Assembly: GCF_031451695.1 (NCBI RefSeq)
Contig: NZ_JARWAM010000010.1
Coordinates: forward strand, 62,001 to 126,000
Direction of reading: 5' to 3'
Source of the DNA: Franzmannia qiaohouensis
GTDB taxonomy: Bacteria; Pseudomonadota; Gammaproteobacteria; Pseudomonadales; Halomonadaceae
DNA: 64,000 nt
The notes below the pieces were generated by a model, which ran no database searches, was not told the origin of the DNA, and saw only the letters and a list, made by a program, of their open reading frames with translations. Shown piece after piece: positions 1 through 8,126 of the stretch (positions are counted from its first letter, which is position 1; every line of letters begins with the position of its first letter). The position numbers and the translations under genes were made by a program.

Positions 1-197
1 GCGAGAAGATCAACCAGATGTGTGCCCAGTTCCAGCCCGACGAGATCACCACCTTCCATGCGGTCAAGGCGGCCTTCGACCCGACCCGCCTGCTCAATCC
101 GGGCAAGAACATTCCCACGCTTGCGCGGTGTGCCGAATTCGGCGCCATGCACGTGCACAACAACGAACTGCCGCACCCCGAGCTGCCGCGTTTCTGA
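1..197 (+). CDS. glcD: Glycolate oxidase subunit GlcD, C-terminal end (partial)
   Basis: Only the last 64 residues are present, read in the frame beginning at base 3 and ending at the TGA at 195-197. The tail contains FDPTRLLNPGKNIPT, the usual closing segment of the FAD-linked oxidase C-terminal domain in GlcD and D-lactate dehydrogenases. GlcD is the FAD-binding catalytic subunit that oxidises glycolate to glyoxylate together with GlcE and GlcF. The immediately following glcE and glcF make the assignment secure although most of the gene lies outside the window. Nine bases, carrying a good GGAG ribosome site, separate it from glcE. Confidence 0.9.
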   Translation, partial: EKINQMCAQFQPDEITTFHAVKAAFDPTRLLNPGKNIPTLARCAEFGAMHVHNNELPHPELPRF

Positions 198-206
198 GGA
201 GCCACC

Positions 207-1280
207 ATGGCGGATACCGTCCCCCTGACAGACCATGACATCAGCGAGGCGCTGTGCGACCAGGTGCGCCAGGCCGACCGCGACAGGACGCCGCTGCGCA
301 TCGTCGGCGGTAACACCAAGGCCTTTTACGGCCGCGACATCGACGGCCAGGAGCTGTCGACCCGCGAGCACCGCGGCATCAGCCACTACGACCCGGTGGA
401 GCTGATCGTCTCGGTGCGCAGCGGCACCCCGCTGGCCGAGCTGGAAGCGGCCCTCGACGCCGAGGGCCAGCGCCTGCCCTGTGAACCGCCCCACTTCGGC
501 GCCAGCGCCACGGTCGGCGGCATGATCGCCTGCGGACTGTCCGGGCCGCGCCGGCCCTGGGCCGGCAGCGTGCGCGACCTGGTGCTCGGCACCCGGGTGA
601 TCACCCATGAGGGCAAGCAGCTGCGTTTCGGCGGTGAGGTAATGAAGAACGTCGCCGGCTACGACCTGTCGCGGCTGATGGTCGGCGCCCAGGGCACCCT
701 GGGCCTGCTCACCGAAGTCTCGCTCAAGGTGCTGCCCAAGCCCGCCGCCAGCCACAGCCTGCGCCTCGAACTGCCCCTCGATGCGGCGCTGACCAAGCTC
801 GCCGAATGGGGCCGCCAGCCGCTGCCGCTATCGGCGGCCAGCTACCACGACGGCGCCCTGCATCTGCGCCTCGAGGGCGGCGTAAGCTCGGTGGCGGCGA
901 CCCGCGAACGCCTCGGCGGTGACAGCCTCGACGCCGGCTACTGGGAAGCGCTGCGCGAGCAGCAGCTGGCCTTCTTCTGCAACGACCAGCGCCCGCTGTG
1001 GCGGCTATCGCTGCCCAATAACACCCCGCCGCTGGCACTGGACGGCGAGGTGCTCTACGACTGGGCCGGCGCCCAGCGCTGGCTGAAGAGTGACGCCGAC
1101 GCCGCCGACATCCGCGAGGCCTGCGCCCGTGCCGGCGGCCATGCCACCTGCTATACGCCGGGGGCTGCCGAGCCGTTCACGCCGCTGGCAGCGGTGGTGG
1201 CCAAGTACCATCGCAACCTCAAGGCCGAGCTCGACCCCAACGGGATCTTCAACCCCGGCCGACTCTACGCGGAGGTCTGA
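207..1280 (+). CDS. glcE: Glycolate oxidase FAD-binding subunit GlcE
   Basis: The protein has 357 residues, the usual GlcE length. An N-terminal PCMH-type FAD-binding domain is recognisable from GASATVGGMIACGLSGPRR (about residues 97-115) and from FGGEVMKNVAGYDLSRLMVGAQGTLG-type sequence near residues 140-165. The C-terminus ends in LDPNGIFNPGRLY, typical of this oxidase family. GlcE is the second flavoprotein-like subunit of glycolate oxidase and is needed for activity with GlcD and GlcF. The ATG at 207 follows GAGGAG closely. Its stop abuts the glcF start, so the two are probably translationally coupled. Confidence 0.95.
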   Translation: MADTVPLTDHDISEALCDQVRQADRDRTPLRIVGGNTKAFYGRDIDGQELSTREHRGISHYDPVELIVSVRSGTPLAELEAALDAEGQRLPCEPPHFGASATVGGMIACGLSGPRRPWAGSVRDLVLGTRVITHEGKQLRFGGEVMKNVAGYDLSRLMVGAQGTLGLLTEVSLKVLPKPAASHSLRLELPLDAALTKLAEWGRQPLPLSAASYHDGALHLRLEGGVSSVAATRERLGGDSLDAGYWEALREQQLAFFCNDQRPLWRLSLPNNTPPLALDGEVLYDWAGAQRWLKSDADAADIREACARAGGHATCYTPGAAEPFTPLAAVVAKYHRNLKAELDPNGIFNPGRLYAEV

Positions 1281-2531
1281 ATGCAGACGCACTTTACCCC
1301 TGAAGACCTCGAGAAACCGCATATCAAGGAAGCCGACCGCGTGCTGCGCAGCTGCGTGCACTGCGGCTTCTGCAACGCCACCTGCCCCACCTACCAGCTG
1401 CTGGGCGACGAGCGCGACGGCCCTCGCGGGCGCATCTACCTGATCAAGGAGCTGCTCGAGAGCCGCGACGATGACGACCAGGTCACCGCCGAGACCCGAC
1501 TGCACCTCGACCGCTGCCTGACCTGTCGCAACTGCGAGACCACCTGTCCCTCCGGCGTCGAGTACCACAAGCTGCTCGACATCGGCCGCGCCGAGATCGA
1601 GCGCCGGGTGCCGCGCAGCACCGGCGAGCGCGCCCAGCGCTACGCCCTGCGCAAGATGCTGGTGGAGCCCAAGCGCTTCCAGGCGCTGCTCAAGCTCGGC
1701 CAGACCTTCAAGCCGCTGGTACCCGGCGCGCTGAGGAGCAAGATGCCGCCAGCGCCGGTGGACGCCGGCAAGCGCCCCGACCATCGCCACCAGCCGCGTC
1801 AGATGCTGATCCTCGAAGGCTGTGTCCAGCCAGGGCTGTCGCCCAATACCAATGCCGCCACCGCGCGAGTGCTGGATCGCCTCGGCATCGGCCTGACCCC
1901 GGCCAGCGAGGCCGGTTGCTGTGGCGCCATCGACTTTCACCTCAACGCCCAGGACGACGGCCGCACTCGGGCGCGCGCCAATATCGACGCCTGGTGGCCA
2001 CACATCGAGGCCGGCTGCGAAGCCATCGTCCAGACCGCCAGCGGCTGCGGCGCCTTCGTCAAGGAGTACGCCGACATCCTCGCCGACGACCCGGCCTACG
2101 CCGAAAAGGCCAAGCGCATCAGTGCCCTGGCCAAGGACCTGGTAGAGGTGCTGCGCGACGAGAACCTCGACGAATTGCACATCCCCGAGACCCGCAGGCT
2201 GGCCTTCCACTGCCCCTGCACCCTGCAGCATGCGCAGAAGCTCGGCGGTGCGGTGGAGGGCGTGCTCACCCGGCTCGGCTTCGCGCTGACGCCGGTGGCC
2301 GACGCTCACCTGTGCTGCGGCTCGGCGGGCACCTACTCGATCACCCAGCCCGAGCTTGCTACCGAACTGCGCGACAACAAGCTCGACGCCCTGGAAGCCG
2401 GCAAGCCTGAGACTATCGTGACGGCCAATATCGGCTGCCAGACCCACCTCGCCGGCGCCGGACGCACCCCGGTCCGTCACTGGATCGAGATTGTCGATGA
2501 GGCGTTACAACCCGCCGAGGGAAGCGCTTAA
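1281..2531 (+). CDS. glcF: Glycolate oxidase iron-sulfur subunit GlcF
   Basis: The protein has 416 residues with two ferredoxin-like 4Fe-4S motifs, C25-x2-C28-x2-C31-x3-C35 and C79-x2-C82-x2-C85-x3-C89. Two CCG domains follow (AGCCGAID and HLCCGSAGTY). This is the standard architecture of GlcF, which passes electrons from the flavin subunits to the membrane quinone pool. The ATG at 1281 directly follows the glcE stop codon. Downstream lie a structured repeat element and then glcG, so glcDEF-G may be one transcript interrupted by that element. No glcC-type regulator is visible here. Confidence 0.96.
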   Translation: MQTHFTPEDLEKPHIKEADRVLRSCVHCGFCNATCPTYQLLGDERDGPRGRIYLIKELLESRDDDDQVTAETRLHLDRCLTCRNCETTCPSGVEYHKLLDIGRAEIERRVPRSTGERAQRYALRKMLVEPKRFQALLKLGQTFKPLVPGALRSKMPPAPVDAGKRPDHRHQPRQMLILEGCVQPGLSPNTNAATARVLDRLGIGLTPASEAGCCGAIDFHLNAQDDGRTRARANIDAWWPHIEAGCEAIVQTASGCGAFVKEYADILADDPAYAEKAKRISALAKDLVEVLRDENLDELHIPETRRLAFHCPCTLQHAQKLGGAVEGVLTRLGFALTPVADAHLCCGSAGTYSITQPELATELRDNKLDALEAGKPETIVTANIGCQTHLAGAGRTPVRHWIEIVDEALQPAEGSA

Positions 2532-2555
2532 ATAGCATTTCCGAATACCCATGAG

Positions 2556-2667
2556 ATGAGCGCCGAGGGCAAGGTGGAATGAGGGTCTTTTGCCATGGAT
2601 GGCAAAAGTAGCACCCAGGGACGGGTTTACAGCGCCCTCGTGAAGGCTTGCCCTCGGTGAAGCTCAT
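2556..2667 (+). repeat. Intergenic structured repeat element, copy 1
   Basis: This lies between glcF and glcG. The outer arms ATGAGC (2556-2561) and CCGAGGGCAAG (2563-2573) pair with CTTGCCCTCGG (2647-2657) and GCTCAT (2662-2667). An inner arm GAGGG (2581-2585) pairs with CCCTC (2635-2639). A perfect 9-bp hairpin with loop TGGA sits at 2587-2608. Between hairpin and right arm is the core TAGCACCCAGGGA plus CGGGTTTACAGCGC, shared with the copies near 7823, 12704 and 44973. Stem sequences differ between copies while pairing is kept. I cannot assign it to a named family. Confidence 0.85.
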
Positions 2668-2700
2668 CGCCAGCATCAACCGCTCACCAAGGAGCCCAAC

Positions 2701-3102
2701 ATGAAAACCAAATCCGTACTCACCCTGTCAGACGTCAACGCCATCCTCGATGCCGCACAGAAAGAAGCCGAAGCTAATAGTTGGGCAGTGACCATTGCCG
2801 TGGCCGACGACGGCGGCCACCTGCTCGGCCTGCGCCGCCTCGACGGTGCCGCCCCAATGACCCCCGGGGTCGCCAGCGAAAAGGCGCGCAGCGCCGCTCT
2901 GGGCTGCAAGGAGACGCAAGTCTTCGAAGAGATGATCAACGGCGGCCGCAACGCCTTCCTGTCGGCGCCGATGCAGGGCCTGCTGTCCGGCGGCGTGCCG
3001 GTACTGGTCGACGGCCAGGTAGCTGGCACCGTGGGCGTGTCCGGGGTCAAGCCCGACCAGGACGTCCAGGTCGCCAAGGCCGGCATCGCAGCTGTTAGCT
3101 AA
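2701..3102 (+). CDS. glcG: GlcG/HbpS-family heme-binding-like protein
   Basis: The protein has 133 residues and matches the GlcG/HbpS fold in size and pattern: a leading helix with LSDVNAILDAAQKEAEAN, then VTIAVADDGGHLLGLRRLDGA, and later GGVPVLVDGQVAGTVGVSG. Members are small alpha/beta proteins, some of which bind heme. GlcG is encoded in glycolate operons of enterobacteria and pseudomonads, but its exact role in glycolate use is not settled. There is no signal peptide, so it is probably cytoplasmic. An AAGGAG ribosome site precedes the ATG. A strong hairpin follows the stop codon. Confidence 0.88.
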   Translation: MKTKSVLTLSDVNAILDAAQKEAEANSWAVTIAVADDGGHLLGLRRLDGAAPMTPGVASEKARSAALGCKETQVFEEMINGGRNAFLSAPMQGLLSGGVPVLVDGQVAGTVGVSGVKPDQDVQVAKAGIAAVS

Positions 3103-3110
3103 GTTTCACC

Positions 3111-3135
3111 GCTGCCCGCCTGGATGGCGGGCAGC
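3111..3135. terminator. Bidirectional terminator hairpin between glcG and a LysR gene
   Basis: GCTGCCCGCC (3111-3120) pairs perfectly with GGCGGGCAGC (3126-3135) over 10 bp with a 5-base loop. It sits between the convergent glcG and LysR stop codons. No clear T-run follows, so Rho-independent activity is inferred from position and stem strength. Confidence 0.65.
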
Positions 3136-3140
3136 GCCCC

Positions 3141-4037
3141 TTACTTCGTACTCTCCAGCAGCCAGTCGCGAAACAGCTGCCTTGCGCTGCCGCCACCGCC
3201 GCGTCCGTCGATCAGGCCATAGCCTCCCCCGGTACTCAGCGTCATGCCCTCGAGACCTACCAGGACGCCACTGGCGAGTTGATCATCGATCAACCCCCGC
3301 CAGCCCAGGCCAATACCCTGACCGGCAATCACCGCCTGGATCAGCAGCGTGTAGTTGTTGAAGGTCAGCTCCGCCGGCTGCACGTAGGTCATATCGGCCA
3401 AGGCCTTGAAGTACGCCGGCCAGTCGAGCCAGTGCTGGCCCGGCTCGCTCAGCAGCGCCATCAGCGGCAGTTCACTGAGCCTCGCCAAGCTGTCGATCGG
3501 GCCATGCTGGTCGAGGAACGCCGGGCTGCATACCGGCATCACCGTCTCACCGAACAGCCTGGGTACGCCGCTCAGGGTGCGCGCATCGCAGAACAGCAGC
3601 GCCACGTCGACCTCCTGGTCGTGCCAGTCGCGGCCGCCCTGATGGGTCATGATGCGCACGTCGATATCCGCATGCCGCTGGCGGAACTGCGGCAGTCGCG
3701 GCAGCAGCCAGTAGGCGGCGAACGAAAAGTCGGTGAGGATATTGACCTGCGGATGGCAATGCTGGCGCTGCAGGCGGTCGAGTGTCTGCTCGATGGTGGC
3801 AAAGCCCTCCTGCACGCTGACGAACAGCGCCTGGCCGGCCTCGGTGAGGCGCACCCCGCGATAGATGCGCTCGAACAGCGCCATGCCCAGCTGCTCCTCC
3901 AGCGCTCGCACCTGCTGGCTCACCGCCGACTGCGTCGAGTGCAGCTCGCCGGCGGCAGCCGTAAAGCTCAGATGCCGCGCCGCCGTCTCGAACACCCTCA
4001 GGCCATGGGGCGATACCCTCCTGCCAATCAATGACAT
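3141..4037 (-). CDS. LysR-family regulator, probable choline sulfate/betaine regulator
   Basis: The protein has 298 residues. The N-terminal winged helix-turn-helix contains RVFETAARHLSFTAAAGEL and STQSAVSQQVRALEEQLG, a GcvA-like LysR signature, followed by the type-2 periplasmic-binding-protein-like effector domain. It is divergent from choline sulfatase, with about 110 bp between start codons. That is the classic arrangement for a LysR regulator of the neighbouring operon, and betC genes in many proteobacteria have such a partner. The inducer is probably choline sulfate or a derivative, but this is inference. The ATG at 4037 lies inside an inverted repeat that could be its own operator. Confidence 0.85.
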   Translation of the reverse strand: MSLIGRRVSPHGLRVFETAARHLSFTAAAGELHSTQSAVSQQVRALEEQLGMALFERIYRGVRLTEAGQALFVSVQEGFATIEQTLDRLQRQHCHPQVNILTDFSFAAYWLLPRLPQFRQRHADIDVRIMTHQGGRDWHDQEVDVALLFCDARTLSGVPRLFGETVMPVCSPAFLDQHGPIDSLARLSELPLMALLSEPGQHWLDWPAYFKALADMTYVQPAELTFNNYTLLIQAVIAGQGIGLGWRGLIDDQLASGVLVGLEGMTLSTGGGYGLIDGRGGGGSARQLFRDWLLESTK

Positions 4038-4050
4038 TAGCCCACCTAAT
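4036..4050. promoter_or_regulatory. Candidate LysR operator, ATTAG-N5-CTAAT
   Basis: The inverted repeat ATTAG (4036-4040) and CTAAT (4046-4050) fits the T-N11-A pattern of LysR sites. It lies at the LysR start codon in the LysR/betC divergent region, consistent with autoregulation and control of betC. This rests on symmetry and position only. Confidence 0.35.
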
Positions 4051-4149
4051 GATTGGGATTAATATTCAGTGAGTTTACAGCATCTGACATAAGCCATGAG
4101 ACTAGCGGCAAGCCCATCCGCCCGCCACCGTCGACGCGAGGTAGCCGCC

Positions 4150-5673
4150 ATGCCAGCCAAGCAACCGCACATCCTGTTCCTGATGGCCGATCAGATGACC
4201 GCCAGCAAGCTGCCGTTCTACGGCCACCCGCTGGTCAAGACACCGCACCTGTCGCGACTCGCCGCCGAGGGGGTGGTGTTCGACTCGGCCTACTGCAACA
4301 GCCCGCTGTGTGCGCCTTCGCGCTTCACGCTGATGGCCGGCCAGCTGCCGTCGCGGATCGGCGGTTACGACAACGCCGCCGAGTTCGCCGCCGATACCCC
4401 CACCTATGCCCACTACCTGCGCGACGCCGGCTACTTCACTGCACTCACCGGCAAGATGCACTTCTGCGGCCCCGACCAGCTGCACGGCTTCGAGGAGCGC
4501 CTGACCACCGACATCTACCCCGCCGACTTCGGCTGGTTCGTCGACTGGGAGAACTTCCACGAACGGCCCAGCTACTATCACAACATGGCGTCGGTCACCC
4601 AGGCCGGGCCCTGCGTTCGCTCCAACCAGATCGACTTCGACGACGAGGTGGCCTTCCGCGCCCAGCGTTTCCTCTACGACTATGCCCGCAACGGTGAGAC
4701 GCGGCCGTTCTGCCTGACGGTGTCGCTGACTCACCCCCACGACCCCTACACCATTGCCCAGGAGTACTGGGACCGCTACCAGCATGACGCCATCGACATG
4801 CCCCGCGTGCCCTACAGCCGCACGCTGATGGATCCCCACTCCCAGCGCCTGCGCCACGTCTACCAGCTGGAGGAAGGCGGCGTCAGCGATGCGCAGATTC
4901 GCAATGCCCGCCACGCCTACTACGGGGCGCTGAGCTACGTCGACGACCAGATCGGTGCAGTGCTCAAGGCGCTGGAAGAGACCGGCCTGGCCGACGACAC
5001 CATCATCGTGTTCTCCGGCGACCACGGCGACATGCTCGGCGAGCGTGGCCTGTGGTACAAGATGAGCTGGTTCGAGGATTCGGCGCGGGTGCCGATGCTG
5101 GTCCACGCCCCCGGCCGCTTTGCACCGGGCCGGGTCAGCCAGTCGGTCTCGACCATGGACCTGCTGCCAACCTTCGCCGAGCTGGCAAACCACGGCCAGG
5201 CTCCCGAGTATGCGGTGCCGGTGGACGGCCGCAGCCTGCTGCCGCACCTCACCGGCCAGGCCGGCCATGACGAGGCGATCGGCGAGTACCTTGGCGAGGG
5301 CGCGATCGCCCCGCTGCTGATGATTCGCCGCGGCCGCTACAAGTTCGTGCACAGCGCCCCCGATCCCGACCAGCTGTTCGACCTCGAGGCCGACCCGCTG
5401 GAGCTGACCAACCTGGCCGAGTCGCCGGAGCACCTCGATCGCTGCAAGCAATTCCGCAACGAAATCGACAGCCGCTGGGACTATGCCCGCCTGCATGACG
5501 AGGTGATCGCCAGCCAGCGGCGGCGCAAGCTGGTATCGCGGGCGTTAAAACAGGGCAGGGTCACCCCCTGGGATCACCAGCCGCTTTTCGATGCCAGCCA
5601 GCAGTACATGCGCAATACCATCGACCTCGACGACCTGGAGCGCCGCGCGCGTTTTCCGGAGGTCAGCCATTGA
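4150..5673 (+). CDS. betC: Choline sulfatase BetC
   Basis: The enzyme hydrolyses choline-O-sulfate to choline and sulfate, feeding glycine betaine synthesis. From the ATG at 4150 it has 507 residues, the family length. The sulfatase signature C-A-P-S-R starts at Cys54, the residue converted to formylglycine. DQM near residue 15, the SGDHGDMLGERGLW segment and a choline-sulfatase-type C-terminal region support the subtype. An in-frame ATG at 4096 would add 18 basic residues, but a GAGG site sits properly before 4150. No signal peptide is present, so it acts in the cytoplasm. The BCCT carrier downstream probably imports its substrate or choline. Confidence 0.94.
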   Translation: MPAKQPHILFLMADQMTASKLPFYGHPLVKTPHLSRLAAEGVVFDSAYCNSPLCAPSRFTLMAGQLPSRIGGYDNAAEFAADTPTYAHYLRDAGYFTALTGKMHFCGPDQLHGFEERLTTDIYPADFGWFVDWENFHERPSYYHNMASVTQAGPCVRSNQIDFDDEVAFRAQRFLYDYARNGETRPFCLTVSLTHPHDPYTIAQEYWDRYQHDAIDMPRVPYSRTLMDPHSQRLRHVYQLEEGGVSDAQIRNARHAYYGALSYVDDQIGAVLKALEETGLADDTIIVFSGDHGDMLGERGLWYKMSWFEDSARVPMLVHAPGRFAPGRVSQSVSTMDLLPTFAELANHGQAPEYAVPVDGRSLLPHLTGQAGHDEAIGEYLGEGAIAPLLMIRRGRYKFVHSAPDPDQLFDLEADPLELTNLAESPEHLDRCKQFRNEIDSRWDYARLHDEVIASQRRRKLVSRALKQGRVTPWDHQPLFDASQQYMRNTIDLDDLERRARFPEVSH

Positions 5674-5682
5674 GATGCCCAG

Positions 5683-5703
5683 GCCCGCCATTATACGGCG
5701 GGC
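5683..5703 (+). terminator. Hairpin downstream of betC
   Basis: GCCCGCC (5683-5689) pairs with GGCGGGC (5697-5703) across a 7-base AT-rich loop, followed by TAATAACTCTT. It lies 10 bases after the betC stop. It could end or attenuate the betC transcript before the carrier gene. Confidence 0.5.
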
Positions 5704-5789
5704 TAATAACTCTTAACTGCCAGCCCCTGTCACTCACGAGCAAAACCCCTCACCATCCATAAACCTAACAATATAAGGAGAGATGTCTC

Positions 5790-7439
5790 ATGAGCTCCCC
5801 AAGCGACCCCTCGTCGCATGCCGAGTCCAGCGACATGCAGACGGATTACGTCGTTGGCCAGGACAACGTCGAAGGGAGCCTCGGCCCCATCGGCTTCGAT
5901 ATCCACAACCGCGTCTTCGCCGTATCGGCTCTCGCCTCGGTGGTCTTCATTCTCCTCACCCTGCTGTTCCCCGAGCGAGCAGGCGGCATCTTCCAGTCTA
6001 TCGTCGCCTTTTCGACCGGCACGTTAGACTGGTATTTCATGCTGGTCGTGGATTTCTTCATCCTGTTCTGTATCGCGCTGGTGGTGCTGCCCTATGGGTC
6101 GATCCGGCTAGGCGGCCCGGACGCTCGGCCGGACTACAACTACCTGTCTTGGTTCTCGATGCTGTTCGCCGCCGGTATCGGTATCGGGCTGCTGTTCTTC
6201 GGGGTGCTGGAGCCGGTCTATCATGCCAACGTCTCCTTGCCGCTGGGTATTCCCTCGCCGTTTGGCGACGGCGGCGCACTCGACCCGGAGGCGATTCCCG
6301 GCGCCACCGCCATGGGCCTTGCCGGCACCTACCTGCACTGGGGCATCCACGGCTGGGCCGTCTACGTAGTGATGGCACTGGCCCTGGCCATCTTCACCTA
6401 CAACAAGGGCCTGCCGTTCTCGATTCGCTCGGCTTTCTTTCCCATCCTCGGCGACCGCGTGTGGGGCTGGTGGGGACACGCCATCGATATTCTGGCGGTG
6501 TTTTCCACCCTGTTCGGCCTGGCGACGTCGCTGGGGCTGGGTGCCCAGCAGGCCAATGCGGGGATGAATTTCGTATTTGGCCTCGAGGTCACGACCACCA
6601 CCCAGGTCATCATCATCCTGCTGGTGACCGCCGCAGCGCTGGTCTCGGTGTGGCGAGGGCTCGAAGGCGGCGTCAAGAAGCTCTCCGAAATCAACATGGT
6701 GCTGGCAGTGCTGTTCTTCTTCTTCGTACTGTTTGCCGGGCCCACGCTGGTCGCCCTGAGCGGCTTCTTTACCGGCCTCACCACCTACGTAAGGGAGTTC
6801 GCCCCGCTATCGGCCCCCTTCGGCCGTGACGACGACGCCTATCGCCAGGCCTGGACCATCTTCTACTGGGCCTGGTGGATCAGCTGGGCGCCGTTCGTCG
6901 GCATGTTCATCGCCCGGGTCTCGCGGGGACGCACGATTCGTGAATTCGTGACCTGCGTGCTGCTGATTCCCAGCCTGTTCATCTTTGTCTGGATGGGGGT
7001 GTTCGGGGCGACAGCGCTGGATCAGCTCTACGCCAGCCCCGACACCAGCCTGGTCAAGGAGTACGTGATCGACACCTACAGCCCCGAGCTGTCGCTGTTC
7101 GGCATGCTCAACGAGCTGCCGCTGACCGGCCTGATGTCGACCCTGGCCATCGTGCTGGCGCTGATCTTCTTCATCACCTCGTCGGACTCCGGCTCGCTGG
7201 TGATCGATACCATCACCGCCGGCGGCAAGATCGATGCGCCGCGTCCCCAGCGCATGTTCTGGGCCGCGGTGGAGGGCTTCATCGCCATCGTGCTGCTGAT
7301 CGGCGGCGGGCTATCGGCGCTACAGGCCGGCGTGACGGCGACGGCGATTCCGTTCTCCGTGGTGATGCTGCTGATGTGCTATACCATTATCAAGGCGCTG
7401 AATGGCGAGCTTCGCCAACTGCGCCAAAAACCCTCTTGA
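5790..7439 (+). CDS. BCCT-family betaine/choline/carnitine transporter
   Basis: The protein has 549 residues with 12 predicted membrane segments after a hydrophilic N-terminus of about 45 residues. The BCCT signatures YLSWFSMLFAAGIGIGLLFF, HWGIHGWAVYVVM and YNKGLPFSIRSAFFP are present, as is GMFIARVSRGRTIREF. Members import quaternary ammonium compounds with sodium or protons. The C-terminal extension is short, so a long BetT-type osmosensory tail is absent. Its place directly after betC suggests choline sulfate or choline as substrate, but sequence alone does not separate these from betaine or carnitine. AAGGAGAG precedes the ATG. Confidence 0.92.
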   Translation: MSSPSDPSSHAESSDMQTDYVVGQDNVEGSLGPIGFDIHNRVFAVSALASVVFILLTLLFPERAGGIFQSIVAFSTGTLDWYFMLVVDFFILFCIALVVLPYGSIRLGGPDARPDYNYLSWFSMLFAAGIGIGLLFFGVLEPVYHANVSLPLGIPSPFGDGGALDPEAIPGATAMGLAGTYLHWGIHGWAVYVVMALALAIFTYNKGLPFSIRSAFFPILGDRVWGWWGHAIDILAVFSTLFGLATSLGLGAQQANAGMNFVFGLEVTTTTQVIIILLVTAAALVSVWRGLEGGVKKLSEINMVLAVLFFFFVLFAGPTLVALSGFFTGLTTYVREFAPLSAPFGRDDDAYRQAWTIFYWAWWISWAPFVGMFIARVSRGRTIREFVTCVLLIPSLFIFVWMGVFGATALDQLYASPDTSLVKEYVIDTYSPELSLFGMLNELPLTGLMSTLAIVLALIFFITSSDSGSLVIDTITAGGKIDAPRPQRMFWAAVEGFIAIVLLIGGGLSALQAGVTATAIPFSVVMLLMCYTIIKALNGELRQLRQKPS

Positions 7440-7477
7440 GGGCTAGATAAGCCAACGAGCACGGAAGGAGGCGATCC

Positions 7478-7744
7478 ATGGCAGGCGGCTGGTCACGCGA
7501 TGGTGCCGAGCAGGAGCAGATCGAGAGTACGGTGGAAGATGCGCTGCAGCGGGTACGCAGCCAGCTTCCTACCGGCGAGAGCCTGCGCCACTGTGAGGAG
7601 TGCGGCGACGAGATTCCCCAGGCGCGCCGCGAGGCGATCAAGGGCGTGCGCCTGTGCATCGCCTGCCAGAGCGAACGCGACAAGCAGCAGACGTCCTACA
7701 GTGGCTACAACCGTCGCGGCAGCAAGGACAGTCAGCTGCGCTGA
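7478..7744 (+). CDS. DksA/TraR-family C4 zinc finger protein (YbiI-like)
   Basis: The protein has 88 residues. A helical N-terminal stretch (GAEQEQIESTVEDALQRVRS) is followed by one four-cysteine zinc finger, CEECGDEIPQARR with the second pair in LCIACQ about 20 residues later. This is the short YbiI-type branch of the DksA/TraR superfamily. These proteins lack the long coiled coil of true DksA, and their effect on RNA polymerase is unproven. The ATG follows GGAGGCGATCC, a strong ribosome site. It lies 38 bp after the carrier gene and may be read through from it. A structured repeat follows. Confidence 0.85.
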   Translation: MAGGWSRDGAEQEQIESTVEDALQRVRSQLPTGESLRHCEECGDEIPQARREAIKGVRLCIACQSERDKQQTSYSGYNRRGSKDSQLR

Positions 7745-7822
7745 CGCCGGTGTAGGTATCTGTTACGCAGTGGCTATCACAGATCCTCAGGGTGATCGCA
7801 GTTGCCTCTAAGCGAAGGAGGC

Positions 7823-7997
7823 CGGGGACAGGCCGAAGAGGAGGTTTGCGCCATGGGTGAGGAGCATTGCTCCGAACGGGCTGGCCATGGATGGCCAGCA
7901 CTGGTCCTGCAAGCGAAGCAGGATGCGAGAGCGCAGCAGGGCGCAAGATAGCGCCCAGGGATGGGTTCACAGCGCCTCCTCGCAGGCCTGTCGACGG
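7823..7997 (+). repeat. Intergenic structured repeat element, copy 2 (expanded, multi-hairpin)
   Basis: This is the longest copy. Outer arms ACAGGCC (7828-7834) and GAGGAGG (7838-7844) pair with GGCCTGT (7985-7991) and CCTCCTC (7975-7981). TTGCGCC (7846-7852) pairs with GGCGCAA (7940-7946). Two hairpins lie inside this: CTGGCCA/TGGCCAG with loop TGGA (7881-7898) and TCCTGC/GCAGGA (7905-7923). The shared core TAGCGCCCAGGGA follows near 7949. Together these could fold as a multi-branch structure. The 382-base gap between the zinc finger gene and the EamA gene holds this element and the promoter and hairpin listed next, and no gene. Confidence 0.82.
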
Positions 7998-8043
7998 ATC
8001 AGTCCCGAGCGGTGCGATAGCCCTACACCGATTCTGCCATGGC

Positions 8044-8071
8044 TTGCAGCCACCTCTCAGCACGATATGAT
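8044..8071 (+). promoter_or_regulatory. Candidate sigma-70 promoter for the EamA-chaC genes
   Basis: TTGCAG (8044-8049) and TATGAT (8066-8071) are separated by 16 bases. The -10 box differs from consensus at one position. The predicted start near 8078 lies about 50 bases before the EamA ATG and immediately before a perfect hairpin. Confidence 0.5.
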
Positions 8072-8080
8072 GACACCCCT

Positions 8081-8107
8081 CAGAGCCCCGTTCCCAGCGG
8101 GGCTCTG
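8081..8107 (+). promoter_or_regulatory. 5'-leader hairpin upstream of the EamA gene
   Basis: CAGAGCCCC (8081-8089) pairs perfectly with GGGGCTCTG (8099-8107) over 9 bp with a 9-base loop, followed by CTTTG. Lying 20 bases before the ATG and just after the predicted transcription start, it could attenuate the transcript or stabilise its 5' end. Confidence 0.5.
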
Positions 8108-8126
8108 CTTTGTCCAAGAGGTCGCC

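Noticed and set aside
1005..2480. Minus-strand open frame of 491 codons under glcE/glcF
   Set aside because: The plus-strand genes have cysteine motifs and family length; the antisense translation has none.
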